Source: M55B127 sp034521955
GTDB taxonomy: Bacteria > Bacillota > Halanaerobiia > Halanaerobiales > M55B127
DNA: 64,000 nt
Direction: 5' to 3'
NCBI GenBank assembly: GCA_034521955.1
Contig: JAXHLT010000003.1
Location: 248,001 to 312,000, forward strand
The first letter of the stretch is position 1; every line of letters begins with the position of its first letter. Made by a program: the position numbers and the translations under genes. This document shows positions 1 to 8,873 of this stretch, piece by piece. The notes beneath the pieces were generated by a model that saw only the letters and a list, made by a program, of their open reading frames with translations, had not been told where the DNA came from and searched no databases.

Positions 1-495
1 AAATTATTGCTTAATGATAATAAGTGTTTAGATTGTGGTATATGTGTTCACGAGTGTGAACACGATGCTGTAAGGTTGATTGATTCTAATCTGAAATTTA
101 ATAAAACAGAAGATGAAGATCAATATGGAATGGTTTTAGCAGAAAGAATTAAAGAGCACTTTGGAATTGACCCTATATCAATAGTAAATCATAATCAAAT
201 AAAAGAAATATTTGATTATGATAAAAAAGATTTTAATGGTAATATCTTGCTATATGTTTATGGGAGTTGGTTAGCAGAAAGTTATATTGGCTATTCATTT
301 CTAGTAGATATGTTAAGTGAACTCAAAAATGAAATTGATAATTTAGAAGTTTTTAAAATAGATATTAAAAATATTGATATAGAACTATCAGGTTTGCCAG
401 CTTATTTAACAATCAGCAATGGAAAAGTAGTAAATAAATATATTGGAATTAAAAATCCAATGTATTTTTTATCAACAATAATAGAAGACTTCTAA
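1..495 (+). CDS. 4Fe-4S ferredoxin domain joined to a thioredoxin-fold domain (5' end outside window)
   Basis: The frame is open from the first base, so the true start lies upstream. A C-x2-C-x2-C-x3-C cluster motif (CLDCGICVHEC) near the visible N-terminus should bind one [4Fe-4S] cluster. A second cluster could lie in the missing part. After a linker, the last ~95 residues look like a thioredoxin fold: strand ILLYVYGSW, long helix, then the cis-proline region GLPAYLTISNGKVV. The usual CxxC redox pair is absent (the aligned stretch is GSWLAES), so this domain is unlikely to do disulfide exchange. An electron-transfer or scaffold role is inference. A terminator follows directly, so this ends a transcription unit. 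Confidence 0.6.
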   Translation, partial: KLLLNDNKCLDCGICVHECEHDAVRLIDSNLKFNKTEDEDQYGMVLAERIKEHFGIDPISIVNHNQIKEIFDYDKKDFNGNILLYVYGSWLAESYIGYSFLVDMLSELKNEIDNLEVFKIDIKNIDIELSGLPAYLTISNGKVVNKYIGIKNPMYFLSTIIEDF

Positions 496-498
496 GAA

Positions 499-524
499 TC
501 CATGAGTTATCATGGGTTTTTTTA
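499..524 (+). terminator. Rho-independent terminator
   Basis: Inverted repeat CCATGA-gtta-TCATGG followed by a run of seven T. It starts four bases after the stop codon of the ferredoxin-like gene and separates it from the acetyltransferase gene. Confidence 0.75.
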
Positions 525-600
525 ATTTAATAAAGGAAAAAAACGTTAATAAAAGAATTATTATATTAAGAAGTATTATTATTTAGATGGAGTGTTAGGT

Positions 601-1239
601 ATGAAAAAAATTGATATGGAAAATTGGTCGAGAAAACAACATTTTGATTTTTTTAATAATTTTGATTATCCACATTTTAATATAACTTTGGATTTAAATA
701 TTACAAAGTTATATAATTATATTAAAGAAAATGAGATTTCTTTTTTTAAAACAATGGTATATTATGTTACAAAATCAGCTAATAATATTAAGGAATTTAG
801 ATATAGGGTTTTAGAGAACAATCAAGTGATAGAATATGATCAAATAAACCCTTCGTTTACAATAATGGGTGAAGATAATGTATTTAGTTTTTGTAATTCT
901 GAATATTATGAGGATAAAGATAACTTTTTTGATTCTATGAAAGAAAATATTAGAAGGTATAAAAATAATCCGGCCGTATCTGAAGAAGAAGATAAGATTG
1001 ATTCAATATATTTAACAAGTTTACCATGGATAAGTTTTAATAGTATTACTCATCCGATAGATATAAAAAATGTTGACTCTGTACCTAGAATTGCATGGGG
1101 AAAATTTAGAAAAGAAAATTCAAAAATAATACTTCCATTTTCAATACAGGTTCATCATGGTCTTATGGATGGTTATCATGTTTCAAAATATGTAGATTAT
1201 TTAGAACACTTGATAAGTAATACTAATAAATATCTTTAA
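601..1239 (+). CDS. Chloramphenicol acetyltransferase (CAT) family O-acetyltransferase
   Basis: A 212-residue protein, the usual size for type A CAT trimers, which transfer acetyl from acetyl-CoA to a hydroxyl group. The C-terminal signature VHHGLMDGYHV is intact: the second His (about residue 186) is the catalytic base and the Asp four residues later is the structural Asp. The N-terminus (W-x-R-K-Q-H-F-x-F-F) and the LPWISF stretch also fit the family. I chose ATG 601 over the in-frame GTG at 592 because GGAG at 589-592 sits eight bases before it. Many chromosomal CAT-like proteins do not give drug resistance, so the substrate is unknown. The gene stands alone between a terminator and the PHP gene. 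Confidence 0.88.
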   Translation: MKKIDMENWSRKQHFDFFNNFDYPHFNITLDLNITKLYNYIKENEISFFKTMVYYVTKSANNIKEFRYRVLENNQVIEYDQINPSFTIMGEDNVFSFCNSEYYEDKDNFFDSMKENIRRYKNNPAVSEEEDKIDSIYLTSLPWISFNSITHPIDIKNVDSVPRIAWGKFRKENSKIILPFSIQVHHGLMDGYHVSKYVDYLEHLISNTNKYL

Positions 1240-1322
1240 AATAATAAGAAAGGTAACTTAGTATAGGTTCTTTCAATTCATAATAAAATATCTAAAATAT
1301 AACAGAAATTAATGGTGATTAT

Positions 1323-2186
1323 ATGATTAACAATAAAAAAGTAGATTTACACATTCATAGTTCAGCTTCAGATGGGACATGGAATATTAATGAACTTTTA
1401 AAAGAAATACAAGCAAATAAAATAGATATCTTTTCTATAACAGATCATGATACTATTGAAATGGTAAATAAATTATTAGAAAGAAATCTAAATATTGATA
1501 GTGTTTTTATACCAGGAATAGAACTTTCAAGTACATTTGATTCAAAAGAATTTCATATTACTTCTTATGGTTTTGATATTGAAAATAATGATTTACTTGA
1601 TTTAATAAGCTATAATAAAAAAGTTCGGAATGAGTTTAATAATGAAATCATATACTATTTTGAGCAACTATCTAATAAAAAACTGATCAATAAATATTAT
1701 GATTATCAAAATGATAATTCCCGTGGTGGTTGGAAGGCTCTAAACTTTTTAATTGACTATAATTTAATAACTGGACTTCATGATTTATTTGATAAAATTT
1801 CTGATATGGAAGAAAAAATGATATTTTTACCACCAAATAAAGTAATTGATATAGTCCATAAAGCAGGAGGATTTAACTTTTTAGCTCATCCAGGGGCATA
1901 CTATGATAAAGAATTATTAGACAAAGACTTTTTGATTGAATGGATAGAGATGGGTATAGATGGTATAGAAGCTTATTCACCTTATCTGAATAAACTTAAT
2001 GATGCAAAATATTATATTGAGTTTTGTAAAAGTAATAATTTAATGATTTCAGGTGGTTCTGATTCTCATGGTAGTTTTATTAAAGAAAGAAAAATAGGTA
2101 AGCCAAATATATTTTTAGATGATATTAATATTAACAAGTTATTAAATAAATTAAAAGAAGGTGGTACTATTGAGTTTAATAGGTAA
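1323..2186 (+). CDS. PHP-domain phosphoesterase (YciV/TrpH-like)
   Basis: A 287-residue polymerase-and-histidinol-phosphatase (PHP) fold protein. The metal-binding motifs appear in order: DLHIHSSASDGT near residue 8, ITDHDT near 40, GIELSS near 65, FLAHPG near 190 and GGSDSHG near 245. These build the multinuclear metal site that hydrolyses phosphoesters. Relatives act on nucleoside 3',5'-bisphosphates or RNA 5' ends (RNase AM). Which substrate applies here cannot be told from sequence. Start ATG 1323 follows GGTGAT. The last codons overlap the start of the YccF gene, implying one transcript. Confidence 0.85.
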   Translation: MINNKKVDLHIHSSASDGTWNINELLKEIQANKIDIFSITDHDTIEMVNKLLERNLNIDSVFIPGIELSSTFDSKEFHITSYGFDIENNDLLDLISYNKKVRNEFNNEIIYYFEQLSNKKLINKYYDYQNDNSRGGWKALNFLIDYNLITGLHDLFDKISDMEEKMIFLPPNKVIDIVHKAGGFNFLAHPGAYYDKELLDKDFLIEWIEMGIDGIEAYSPYLNKLNDAKYYIEFCKSNNLMISGGSDSHGSFIKERKIGKPNIFLDDININKLLNKLKEGGTIEFNR

Positions 2187-2538
2187 TATAATTTGGATAA
2201 TATTTGGAGGCTTAATTGAAGCTATTGGATGGTTAATTGCTGGGATTTTAATGTCAATAACAATTATTGGAATACCATTTGGCATACAGTGTTTTAAAAT
2301 TGCTGGAGTTCAATTAGCTCCATTTGGAAAAGAAATTGTAACTAATGATGATAGTGGTACAAATTTAATATTAAATATAGTTTGGATTGTATTTTTTGGA
2401 TGGGAAATTGCTTTAATGAATTTAATTAGTGCTTTTATATTTGCAATTACTATTATTGGAATTCCATTTGCAAAACAAAATTTAAAATTAGCTAAAGTTT
2501 CATTATTTCCATTTGGTAAAAAAATAATTAAAGTATAA
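2170..2538 (+). CDS. yccF: YccF-family (DUF307) inner membrane protein
   Basis: A 122-residue hydrophobic protein built from two copies of a repeat: a membrane segment, then IIGIPFGIQCFKIA-x-PFGKEI, and later IIGIPFAKQNLKLA-x-PFGKKI. This internal duplication is the hallmark of the YccF family, whose biochemical role is not established. I place the start at TTG 2170, because AGAAGGTGG ends six bases upstream and this gives the family's usual N-terminus MSLIGNIIW. An in-frame GTG exists at 2161. The coding region overlaps the end of the PHP gene by 17 bases, suggesting translational coupling. Confidence 0.88.
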   Translation: MSLIGNIIWIIFGGLIEAIGWLIAGILMSITIIGIPFGIQCFKIAGVQLAPFGKEIVTNDDSGTNLILNIVWIVFFGWEIALMNLISAFIFAITIIGIPFAKQNLKLAKVSLFPFGKKIIKV

Positions 2539-2556
2539 ATTTGGGGTGTTATTAAT

Positions 2557-3301
2557 ATGGAAAATAAATATGAAGAACTAAGAGAATTTCTAAAATCAAG
2601 TGAATGGGTAAACAGAGATGAATTTAAAACACCTAAAGATAAAAATATAAAAAAACCTTTACCTGTTAAAAAATATGATGAAACCAATTTAATATCTTTA
2701 CCTAATCATGAAAATTTAAGTCTTTCTAATGATTCGATAAAAGATTTAGTTAAAAACAGGAAAAGTAGAAGAAAGTATAATAATGAATCTTTAACATTAA
2801 AAGAGCTGAGTTTTTTATTATGGGCTACTCAAGGTGTTAGAGATGACCATATAAGATTAAGAACAGTGCCTTCTGGAGGTGCAGTTCATCCCTTTGAGAC
2901 CTATCTATATCTTAATAGAGTTGAAGGGATAAAACCTGGTTTATATCGATATATACCTGGTGAACATGCTTTGGTATTTATAAAAATTGTTCAAAGATTC
3001 AAAAAGAGAAATTATAAAAGCAGCAAATAAACAAAAATTTGTTGGAGAAGCTGCAGTTGTTTTTATGTGGACTGTAATACCTAAACGAGGAGAATGGAAG
3101 TATGGCATACTTGCCCATAAGTTGGCAGCAATAGATGTTGGACATCTGTGTCAAAATTTATATTTGGCAACAGAGGCAATTAATGCTGGTATGTGTGCTG
3201 TAGATGCTTATGACCAAAAAACAGCTGATAGTTTTTTGGAAGTTGATGGAAAAGAAGAGTTTGTGATTTATATGGCTCCAGTTGGAAAATATGATGAATA
3301 G
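2557..3301 (+). pseudogene. SagB-type nitroreductase-like FMN protein, frameshifted
   Basis: Two overlapping frames together encode one ~247-residue nitroreductase of the SagB/ThcOx type. The first part (2557 to about 2985) carries RKSRRKY, LSFLLWATQG and the FMN-binding VPSGGAVHPFE. The second part (about 2987-3301) carries REIIKAA, AIDVGHLCQNLYLATEAINAG and the C-terminal FVIYMAPVGKYDE. The break lies in the A run at 2982-2986: removing one A gives a continuous reading VFIKLFKDSKREI. This is either a true pseudogene or a base-call error. Family members oxidise or reduce small substrates with FMN. No azoline-peptide genes lie nearby, so a stand-alone redox enzyme is more likely than a toxin-maturation enzyme. 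Confidence 0.8.
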
Positions 3302-3343
3302 ATTTCTGTATATTTTGAGTCTATAAGGTCTGGAGGAGAGAAA

Positions 3344-4135
3344 ATGCAAAAAAGTAAATCTAAGTTAAAAGTATTTAAGTTTTTAAATCTTGTTTCTTTA
3401 GTATTAGTTCTTTTTATAAACTTTCTCGCAAACTATTTACCAATTAATGGTTATAATACAGGGGAACTATCAGATGTATATCCCAATTTATTTGTACCAG
3501 CTGGAATAACTTTTTCCATATGGGGTCTTATTTATTTATTTCTGACAATATTTATAGTATTTCAATTTATTCCAATGGGGAAAAATGAGGAAATAAAGAA
3601 TAATATTATACAAAAAATTGGGTACTTATTTTTCTTTTCATCAATAGCTAATGCTGGATGGATTTTAGCATGGCATTATCTATATATCTTTTTATCTTTA
3701 TTAGTTATGATATCTCTATTGTTAATATTGATAAAAATCTATAATAATTTAAATATTGGTATTAAAGAATATAATAAAAAGATTTATACGATTTTTATAA
3801 TGCCTTTTAGTGTCTATCTTGGATGGATTACAGTAGCAACAATAGCAAATGTCACAGCCTTGTTAGTAGATATTAATTGGAATGGATTTGGATTCAGCGA
3901 TATTTTTTGGACAGTTGCCGTAATAATTGTTGGTTTAATCATTACGTTATATAATTTACTGAAAAGAAAAGACATAGCCTATAGTCTTGTAATTGTCTGG
4001 GCTTACTTCGGAATTGTTATTAAAAGATACTTTCAAGATCCAGATCCCATTATGATAATAGTTTATGCAGCAAGTATAAGTATAGTGTTAATTTTTATTT
4101 CGATTGCAAACACACTTGCTAGAAAGACAACATAA
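3344..4135 (+). CDS. TspO/MBR-like tryptophan-rich membrane protein
   Basis: A 263-residue protein with about seven to eight hydrophobic segments and many membrane Trp residues (FSIWGLIY, NAGWILAWHYLYIF, YLGWITVATIAN). The FVPAGITFSIWGLIYLFL and NAGW stretches resemble the TspO/MBR (peripheral benzodiazepine receptor) fold, although the protein is about 100 residues longer than classic TspO. That matches the extended 'tryptophan-rich sensory protein' group. TspO proteins bind porphyrins and other hydrophobic ligands; the role here is unknown. The ribosome site GGAGGAG precedes ATG 3344. The CDF gene follows after 14 bases. Confidence 0.6.
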   Translation: MQKSKSKLKVFKFLNLVSLVLVLFINFLANYLPINGYNTGELSDVYPNLFVPAGITFSIWGLIYLFLTIFIVFQFIPMGKNEEIKNNIIQKIGYLFFFSSIANAGWILAWHYLYIFLSLLVMISLLLILIKIYNNLNIGIKEYNKKIYTIFIMPFSVYLGWITVATIANVTALLVDINWNGFGFSDIFWTVAVIIVGLIITLYNLLKRKDIAYSLVIVWAYFGIVIKRYFQDPDPIMIIVYAASISIVLIFISIANTLARKTT

Positions 4136-4149
4136 AAAGGAGAATAAAT

Positions 4150-5049
4150 ATGGCTAATCATAATCATAAAGATAGTTATAATAATATTAAACTTGCATTT
4201 ATATTAAACTTACTTTTTACTTTAATAGAAATAGTTGGTGGTTTATGGACAAACAGTGTCGCAATTTTATCAGATGCTGTACATGATTTAGGCGATAGTA
4301 TATCATTAGGGCTATCTTGGTATTTAGAAAAGTATTCTAAAAGAAAACCAGACCAGGATTATAGCTTTGGTTATGCAAGATTTTCTCTTTTAAGTGCATT
4401 TTTTAATAGTTTAATATTAATTTTAGGTTCTATTTTTGTTTTAATGAGAGCGATTCCAAGATTTTTAAGTCCTGAACCAATTAATGCTGCTGGTGTCTTA
4501 ATCTTTGCAGTATTTGGAATTTTAGTAAATGGTATTGCAGCATATAAGCTAAGTAAAGGTAGTTCTATAAATGAAAAAGTAATCACATTTCATTTTCTAG
4601 AAGATGTATTTGGTTGGGTGTCTATTTTTATAGTTGGAATAATTTATATGTTTAAAGAAATTCCAATTCTTGATCCGATTTTATCAATATTAATAACTTC
4701 CTATATTCTGTATAATGTATTCAAAAACTTTAAAAAGATATTAAAAATATTTCTTCAAGCAGTACCTGGAGATATATCGATTCAGGAAATTGAAAAAATT
4801 ATATTAGAAAATATAGATTTAGTAACAATTCATCATACTCATTTATGGAGTTTAGATGGTGAAAATAATTTATTAAGTACTCATATTGTTGTTGAAGATA
4901 GTTATGATAATAATCAAGTAAATCAAACAAAAGAAGAAATAAGAGAACTTTTAAAAAATTATGATATTAACCATGTTACAATAGAGGTAGACTATAGAAG
5001 TGAAATTTGTGATGATGAAGAATGCAATTTTTTAAACAGAAATAATTAG
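4150..5049 (+). CDS. Cation diffusion facilitator (CzcD-like Zn/Co efflux)
   Basis: A 299-residue CDF exporter with six predicted membrane helices and a cytoplasmic C-terminal ferredoxin-like domain of ~90 residues. Metal ligands are visible in TM2 (SDAVHDLGDS, an HxxxD pattern) and TM5 (HFLEDVFGW, HxxxD), the pattern of the CzcD/ZitB group that exchanges Zn2+ or Co2+ for protons. The short N-terminus is His-rich (MANHNHKD). The C-terminal domain shows HHTHLWSLDG and ends in an acidic, Cys-containing tail (CDDEEC) that might bind metal. AAAAGGAG precedes ATG 4150. Confidence 0.92.
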   Translation: MANHNHKDSYNNIKLAFILNLLFTLIEIVGGLWTNSVAILSDAVHDLGDSISLGLSWYLEKYSKRKPDQDYSFGYARFSLLSAFFNSLILILGSIFVLMRAIPRFLSPEPINAAGVLIFAVFGILVNGIAAYKLSKGSSINEKVITFHFLEDVFGWVSIFIVGIIYMFKEIPILDPILSILITSYILYNVFKNFKKILKIFLQAVPGDISIQEIEKIILENIDLVTIHHTHLWSLDGENNLLSTHIVVEDSYDNNQVNQTKEEIRELLKNYDINHVTIEVDYRSEICDDEECNFLNRNN

Positions 5050-5069
5050 AATTATTCGGAGGAGATATT

Positions 5070-5564
5070 GTGAATAAAAGCCGACTAAAAGGATATCTAT
5101 TTAGATTTGCAGTTGTTCATACATTAATTTATATAATTACTGGGGTAATATTTCAAAATTATCTAAACTATGATCCCCAGTTTACTTCCTCTGTGCTATA
5201 CAATAATTTCAGAGAGGTTGATTCCTTTATTATTAGATTTGCTCCAATTTTTCAATTAATGAGGGGAATATTTATTGGATTAATTATTTATCCTGTTTAT
5301 GGAGGTATTGTTAAAAGTCAATACAGTTGGCTTAAATTATTTGCTTTACTATGGGGCTTAACTTTAATTGGATCAGTAGCAGCAACACCTGGTTCGATTG
5401 AAGGTTTTATATATACTAAAATACCTGTAATTGAACATTTAGTTGGTTTACCAGAAGTAACTTTACAAGCCTTTTTGTTTTCAATAATATTTATAAAATG
5501 GGATAAAAAGAATATAAATAATACAAAACAAACATCTGATATGATAGATAAGGAGAGTGATTGA
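5070..5564 (+). CDS. Unknown small membrane protein
   Basis: I do not recognise this 164-residue protein. It has four hydrophobic segments: FRFAVVHTLIYIITGVIF, FQLMRGIFIGLIIYPVYGG, LKLFALLWGLTLIGSVAA and LQAFLFSIIFIKW, then a short charged tail. The GTG start at 5070 is fixed by a strong CGGAGGAGA just upstream. It lies between the CDF transporter and the GNAT gene, and the GNAT start overlaps its stop codon, so the three are probably co-transcribed. Confidence 0.7.
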   Translation: MNKSRLKGYLFRFAVVHTLIYIITGVIFQNYLNYDPQFTSSVLYNNFREVDSFIIRFAPIFQLMRGIFIGLIIYPVYGGIVKSQYSWLKLFALLWGLTLIGSVAATPGSIEGFIYTKIPVIEHLVGLPEVTLQAFLFSIIFIKWDKKNINNTKQTSDMIDKESD

Positions 5565-6121
5565 TTTTAATGGAATACTTTAAAAAGATAGTTGGAGATC
5601 GGGTATATCTATCACCAATAAACAAAGAAGATTATAAAAAGTATACTAAATGGATCAATGATCTTGAGGTATCTATTAACTTAGGGAATGCACATGAAAT
5701 ATATACAATAGATAAGGAAAAAGAAGCATTAGAAGAGATATCAGAAAATAGTTTTGCGATAATAGAAAAAAATGAAGATAAACTGATAGGAAACTGTGGT
5801 TTATTTAATATAGATCAAATAAATCAAAATGCTGAGTTAGGTATTTTTATTGGTGAAAAAGATTATTGGAATAAAGGATATGGAACAGAAGCATTAAAAC
5901 TACTTTTAGATTATGGATTTAATTTACTAAATATATATAATATAATGTTAAAAGTTTATTCTTATAATAAAAGAGCAATTAAATGTTATAAAAAGATAGG
6001 TTTTAAAGAAGTTGGAAGAAGGCGTAAAGCTAGAGTAATTGCTGGGGAAAAATATGATGAGGTTTTTATGGATATTTTGGCAGAAGAGTTTAATGAGGGA
6101 AATATCAGTGTTAAAAACTAG
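5561..6121 (+). CDS. GNAT acetyltransferase (RimJ/RimL/SpeG type)
   Basis: A GCN5-related N-acetyltransferase of ~186 residues that would use acetyl-CoA to acetylate an amine. Typical features are GDRVYLSPINKEDY at the start, a central LGIFIGEKDYWNKGYGTEALKLL covering motif A (acetyl-CoA pyrophosphate loop), then YNKRAIKCYKKIGFKEVGRRR, the RimL/SpeG C-terminal signature. The substrate cannot be assigned. TTG 5561 is five bases after AGGAG and overlaps the previous stop codon; ATG 5570 is the alternative but is 14 bases from that site. Confidence 0.88.
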   Translation: MILMEYFKKIVGDRVYLSPINKEDYKKYTKWINDLEVSINLGNAHEIYTIDKEKEALEEISENSFAIIEKNEDKLIGNCGLFNIDQINQNAELGIFIGEKDYWNKGYGTEALKLLLDYGFNLLNIYNIMLKVYSYNKRAIKCYKKIGFKEVGRRRKARVIAGEKYDEVFMDILAEEFNEGNISVKN

Positions 6122-7137
6122 ATCTTTTAATAAATTATCAATCAAATATATTTGTATATTTTTATTTATATTATTAATCCCAATAATCACTTCAACTAAT
6201 GTTTTTTCAGAACAAATAGTTACTTTTTCTGGAACAGAAAGTGAATTTGATGTTGAGGTTAAAAATGGTAGAATATATGGAAATATTACCTATCCTAAGG
6301 TTCATGATATAAATACTCCTGTAATAATAATAGTTTCTGATTTAGGTAATGTTGATAGAAATGGAAATATATATAATATTACTGAAAATAATTATTATAA
6401 AAATTTAGCCTATCAACTATCAAATAATGGTTTTATTACTTTAAGATATGATAAAAGAGGTATAGGTGAAAGCAGTAATTTAGTTGATAATAAAACCCCT
6501 ACAATTAGTCAGCATAAAGATGACTTAATAAATATAGTAAATTATATTAATCAAAAGATGGGTAGAAAAGAAAAGAGAATATTTTTATTAGGGCATGATG
6601 AAGGTAATTTAATTGTTAGTATAACAGCACAAAAAAGAAATTTTTCTGGTTTGATTTTTTATTCATTTCAAGCAATAAAACAAGAGGATATAATAAAAGA
6701 AAGATTATTGAAGGACAGTAATAATTTATATATTGAAGGTACATTAAAAGATAAAGATATTTTAGTAGATATATATAATGATTTGGTGAGATCAATTGAA
6801 AATAATTTGGAATTTACAGTAAAAGATAAGAATATACCTAAAAGATATAAAAACTTATTTTTAAGTCTTTACTTTCAAAAAGAATATAGTAAGGAACTAT
6901 TAACTTTAATGCCAATTAAATTAATTGAAAATCAAAACTCTCCAGTGTTTATAGTTAATGGTAAAAAGGATGATAGATTGACTGAAAAAGGAATTAATAA
7001 GTTACAGGATTATAATAACCAAAGAAAAAATTGAATTTTATTATTTAGATGGTTTAGGTAATTTATTATTGAATAAAGATTCTTTAATTGACAGTCAAGT
7101 TTTAGATTTAACATTTAAGATTCATTTACACAAATAA
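6108..7137 (+). pseudogene. Secreted alpha/beta-hydrolase-like protein, frameshifted and lacking catalytic residues
   Basis: Starting at GTG 6108 (GAGGGA seven bases upstream), it has a lipophilic signal sequence (h-region YICIFLFILLIP, likely cleavage after VFS). An alpha/beta-hydrolase domain follows: NGRIYGNITYP, NGFITLRYDKRGIGES, and the nucleophile elbow. The elbow reads GHDEGN where active enzymes have GHSxG, and the expected C-terminal His region reads LDGLGN. The frame ends at 7034, but the +1 frame continues from about 7010 with ITKEKIEFYYLDGLGNLLL to a stop at 7137, only 17 bases before the next gene. One base too many is therefore present somewhere in about 6987-7030. A decayed enzyme is most likely; the frameshift may also be technical. 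Confidence 0.72.
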
Positions 7138-7154
7138 TTAGAAGGAGTGAGAAA

Positions 7155-7445
7155 ATGAAAAATTTCATGGTTTTTTTAATACTGATTATTGTACTAGCAA
7201 CTTTTTTAGCAATTACAAATCCAAATCAAGAGGACTTTATTAGTTGGGGTGTAGAACAACTACAGGAAGATTCAGAAACTGACTTAGGAAAAATATTAGA
7301 AGGTGTAATAGGTGAACAGGTTTTAAGAGTAAAAACATCAAGAACAAATTATGTGATTTTTAGTATTTTCAGTGTAGAAAATTCTGGAGAAAGCGCAAAG
7401 TATTTGGGTATAGTAAATCAATTTTTTAGATTAGGAAATAATTAA
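7155..7445 (+). CDS. DUF4359-type small membrane-anchored protein
   Basis: A 96-residue protein with one N-terminal hydrophobic segment (FMVFLILIIVLATFLAI) followed by TNPNQEDFISWGVEQLQ, the characteristic start of DUF4359 proteins. The C-terminal half contains TSRTNYVIFSIFSV and ends YLGIVNQFFRLG. The role of the family is unknown; the topology suggests an anchored or secreted domain outside the cell membrane. Start ATG 7155 has a clear AGAAGGAG site. Confidence 0.7.
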   Translation: MKNFMVFLILIIVLATFLAITNPNQEDFISWGVEQLQEDSETDLGKILEGVIGEQVLRVKTSRTNYVIFSIFSVENSGESAKYLGIVNQFFRLGNN

Positions 7446-7517
7446 TTTAAATATTTGAAAAAGCATTTTTTTCTGATTAAAAGAGAAATAAGTGATTTGT
7501 CAAAGGAGAGTGATTTT

Positions 7518-8873
7518 ATGTCAGTTTTTAAAGCCTATGATATTAGAGGTGTTTACAATCAGGATTTTGATAAGTATACGTCATATAAAATTGGATATTA
7601 CTTACCTGATATTGTAGATAGTGAAAATGCTTTAATTGGTTATGATATCAGGAAATCGTCTCCAGAGATATTTGAGTATTTAGCACAAGGATTAATTGAT
7701 AGAGAAATAGAAGTATTTTCAATGGCATTGGCTTCAACACCATCTGTATATTTTAATACAGCTGACGGTGATTTTGATCTTTCAATTCAAATTACAGCTT
7801 CACATAATAGTAAAGAATACAATGGCATGAAAATTTCTAAAAGAAATGCCCTTCCTATTGGTTATGATACAGGTCTAGATCAATTAGAAGAATTAGTTAA
7901 TAAGTCTGATATTCAAAATGAAGATATAATCATTAAAGATGTTGAGAGTAAAGTCAATAAATATCATGGTCAGTTTAAGTATTTAAGTTTTCTAAAAAGA
8001 CATAAACCAAATATAGAAAAATTAGATGTGATAGTAGATGCTTCAAATGGTATGGCTTCATTATTTTTAAAAGATATATTTGGAGAAAATGTTAAATATA
8101 TTAATGAAAAAATGGATGGTGATTTTCCAGGTCATGACCCAAATCCAATGAATGAAGAGAACTTAGATGAAATAAAAAGTTTGATTCACAAAAAAAACTA
8201 TGATGTTGGAGTAGTTTATGATGGTGATGCTGATCGTGTTATATTTTTAGATGAGAATGGCAAATTTATATCACCAGATCTAATAACAGCAATTTTAGCT
8301 GAATACTTTTTAAAAGATAAAACTGATCAATATGTTCTTTATGATATTAGAACTTCCTGGTCTGTAAAGGAGAAGATTGAAAGCTTAGGTGGTAAACCTT
8401 ATATGTGGAAGGTTGGACATGCTTTTGCAAAATTAAAAATGAGAGAACTGGATGCAGTTGTAGGTGGTGAACTTGCCGGACATTATTATTTTAGAGATTT
8501 TTATTACTGTGATTCCGGTCTGTTAACTTCGTTTATTGTCTTAGATGTAGTTAATCAGTATAAAGTTAAAGAAAACAAAACGATATCTGAACTTATAAGT
8601 GATATTAATAAGTATAATAGTTCTGGAGAAATCAACTTTAAAATTGATAATAAAAAAGAAGTAATGGATTATATAGTTGAGTATTTCAATGATAAAGAAC
8701 CTCCCCAAAAAATATATGACTTTGATGGGTATAGACTTGAATTCAATGATTGGTGGTTTAATATTCGTCCATCAAACACAGAACCTTATTTAAGATTAGT
8801 AGTAGAAGCTGACAATGAGAGTTTATTAAATGAAAAGGTTAAGTTATTAAAGGAATTAATAAACTCCCAATAG
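7518..8873 (+). CDS. Phosphomannomutase/phosphoglucomutase
   Basis: A 451-residue alpha-D-phosphohexomutase that moves phosphate between C6 and C1 of glucose or mannose. All four functional loops are present: phosphoserine loop TASHNSKEYNG (Ser 95), metal loop DGDADR (235-240), sugar loop GGELAGHYYF (Glu 318) and phosphate loop RPSNTEPYLR (from 417). The family includes ManB/AlgC, which supply sugar nucleotides for surface polysaccharides. ATG 7518 is preferred because AAGGAG lies just upstream and the protein then starts MSVFKAYDIRG, the family norm. The 3' end overlaps the convergent permease gene by 18 bases. Confidence 0.93.
   Translation: MSVFKAYDIRGVYNQDFDKYTSYKIGYYLPDIVDSENALIGYDIRKSSPEIFEYLAQGLIDREIEVFSMALASTPSVYFNTADGDFDLSIQITASHNSKEYNGMKISKRNALPIGYDTGLDQLEELVNKSDIQNEDIIIKDVESKVNKYHGQFKYLSFLKRHKPNIEKLDVIVDASNGMASLFLKDIFGENVKYINEKMDGDFPGHDPNPMNEENLDEIKSLIHKKNYDVGVVYDGDADRVIFLDENGKFISPDLITAILAEYFLKDKTDQYVLYDIRTSWSVKEKIESLGGKPYMWKVGHAFAKLKMRELDAVVGGELAGHYYFRDFYYCDSGLLTSFIVLDVVNQYKVKENKTISELISDINKYNSSGEINFKIDNKKEVMDYIVEYFNDKEPPQKIYDFDGYRLEFNDWWFNIRPSNTEPYLRLVVEADNESLLNEKVKLLKELINSQ

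Noticed and set aside
2310..2687. Minus-strand open frame across yccF and the nitroreductase start
   Set aside because: It lies antisense to two recognisable genes, has no family match or ribosome site, and is a by-product of AT-rich coding sequence.
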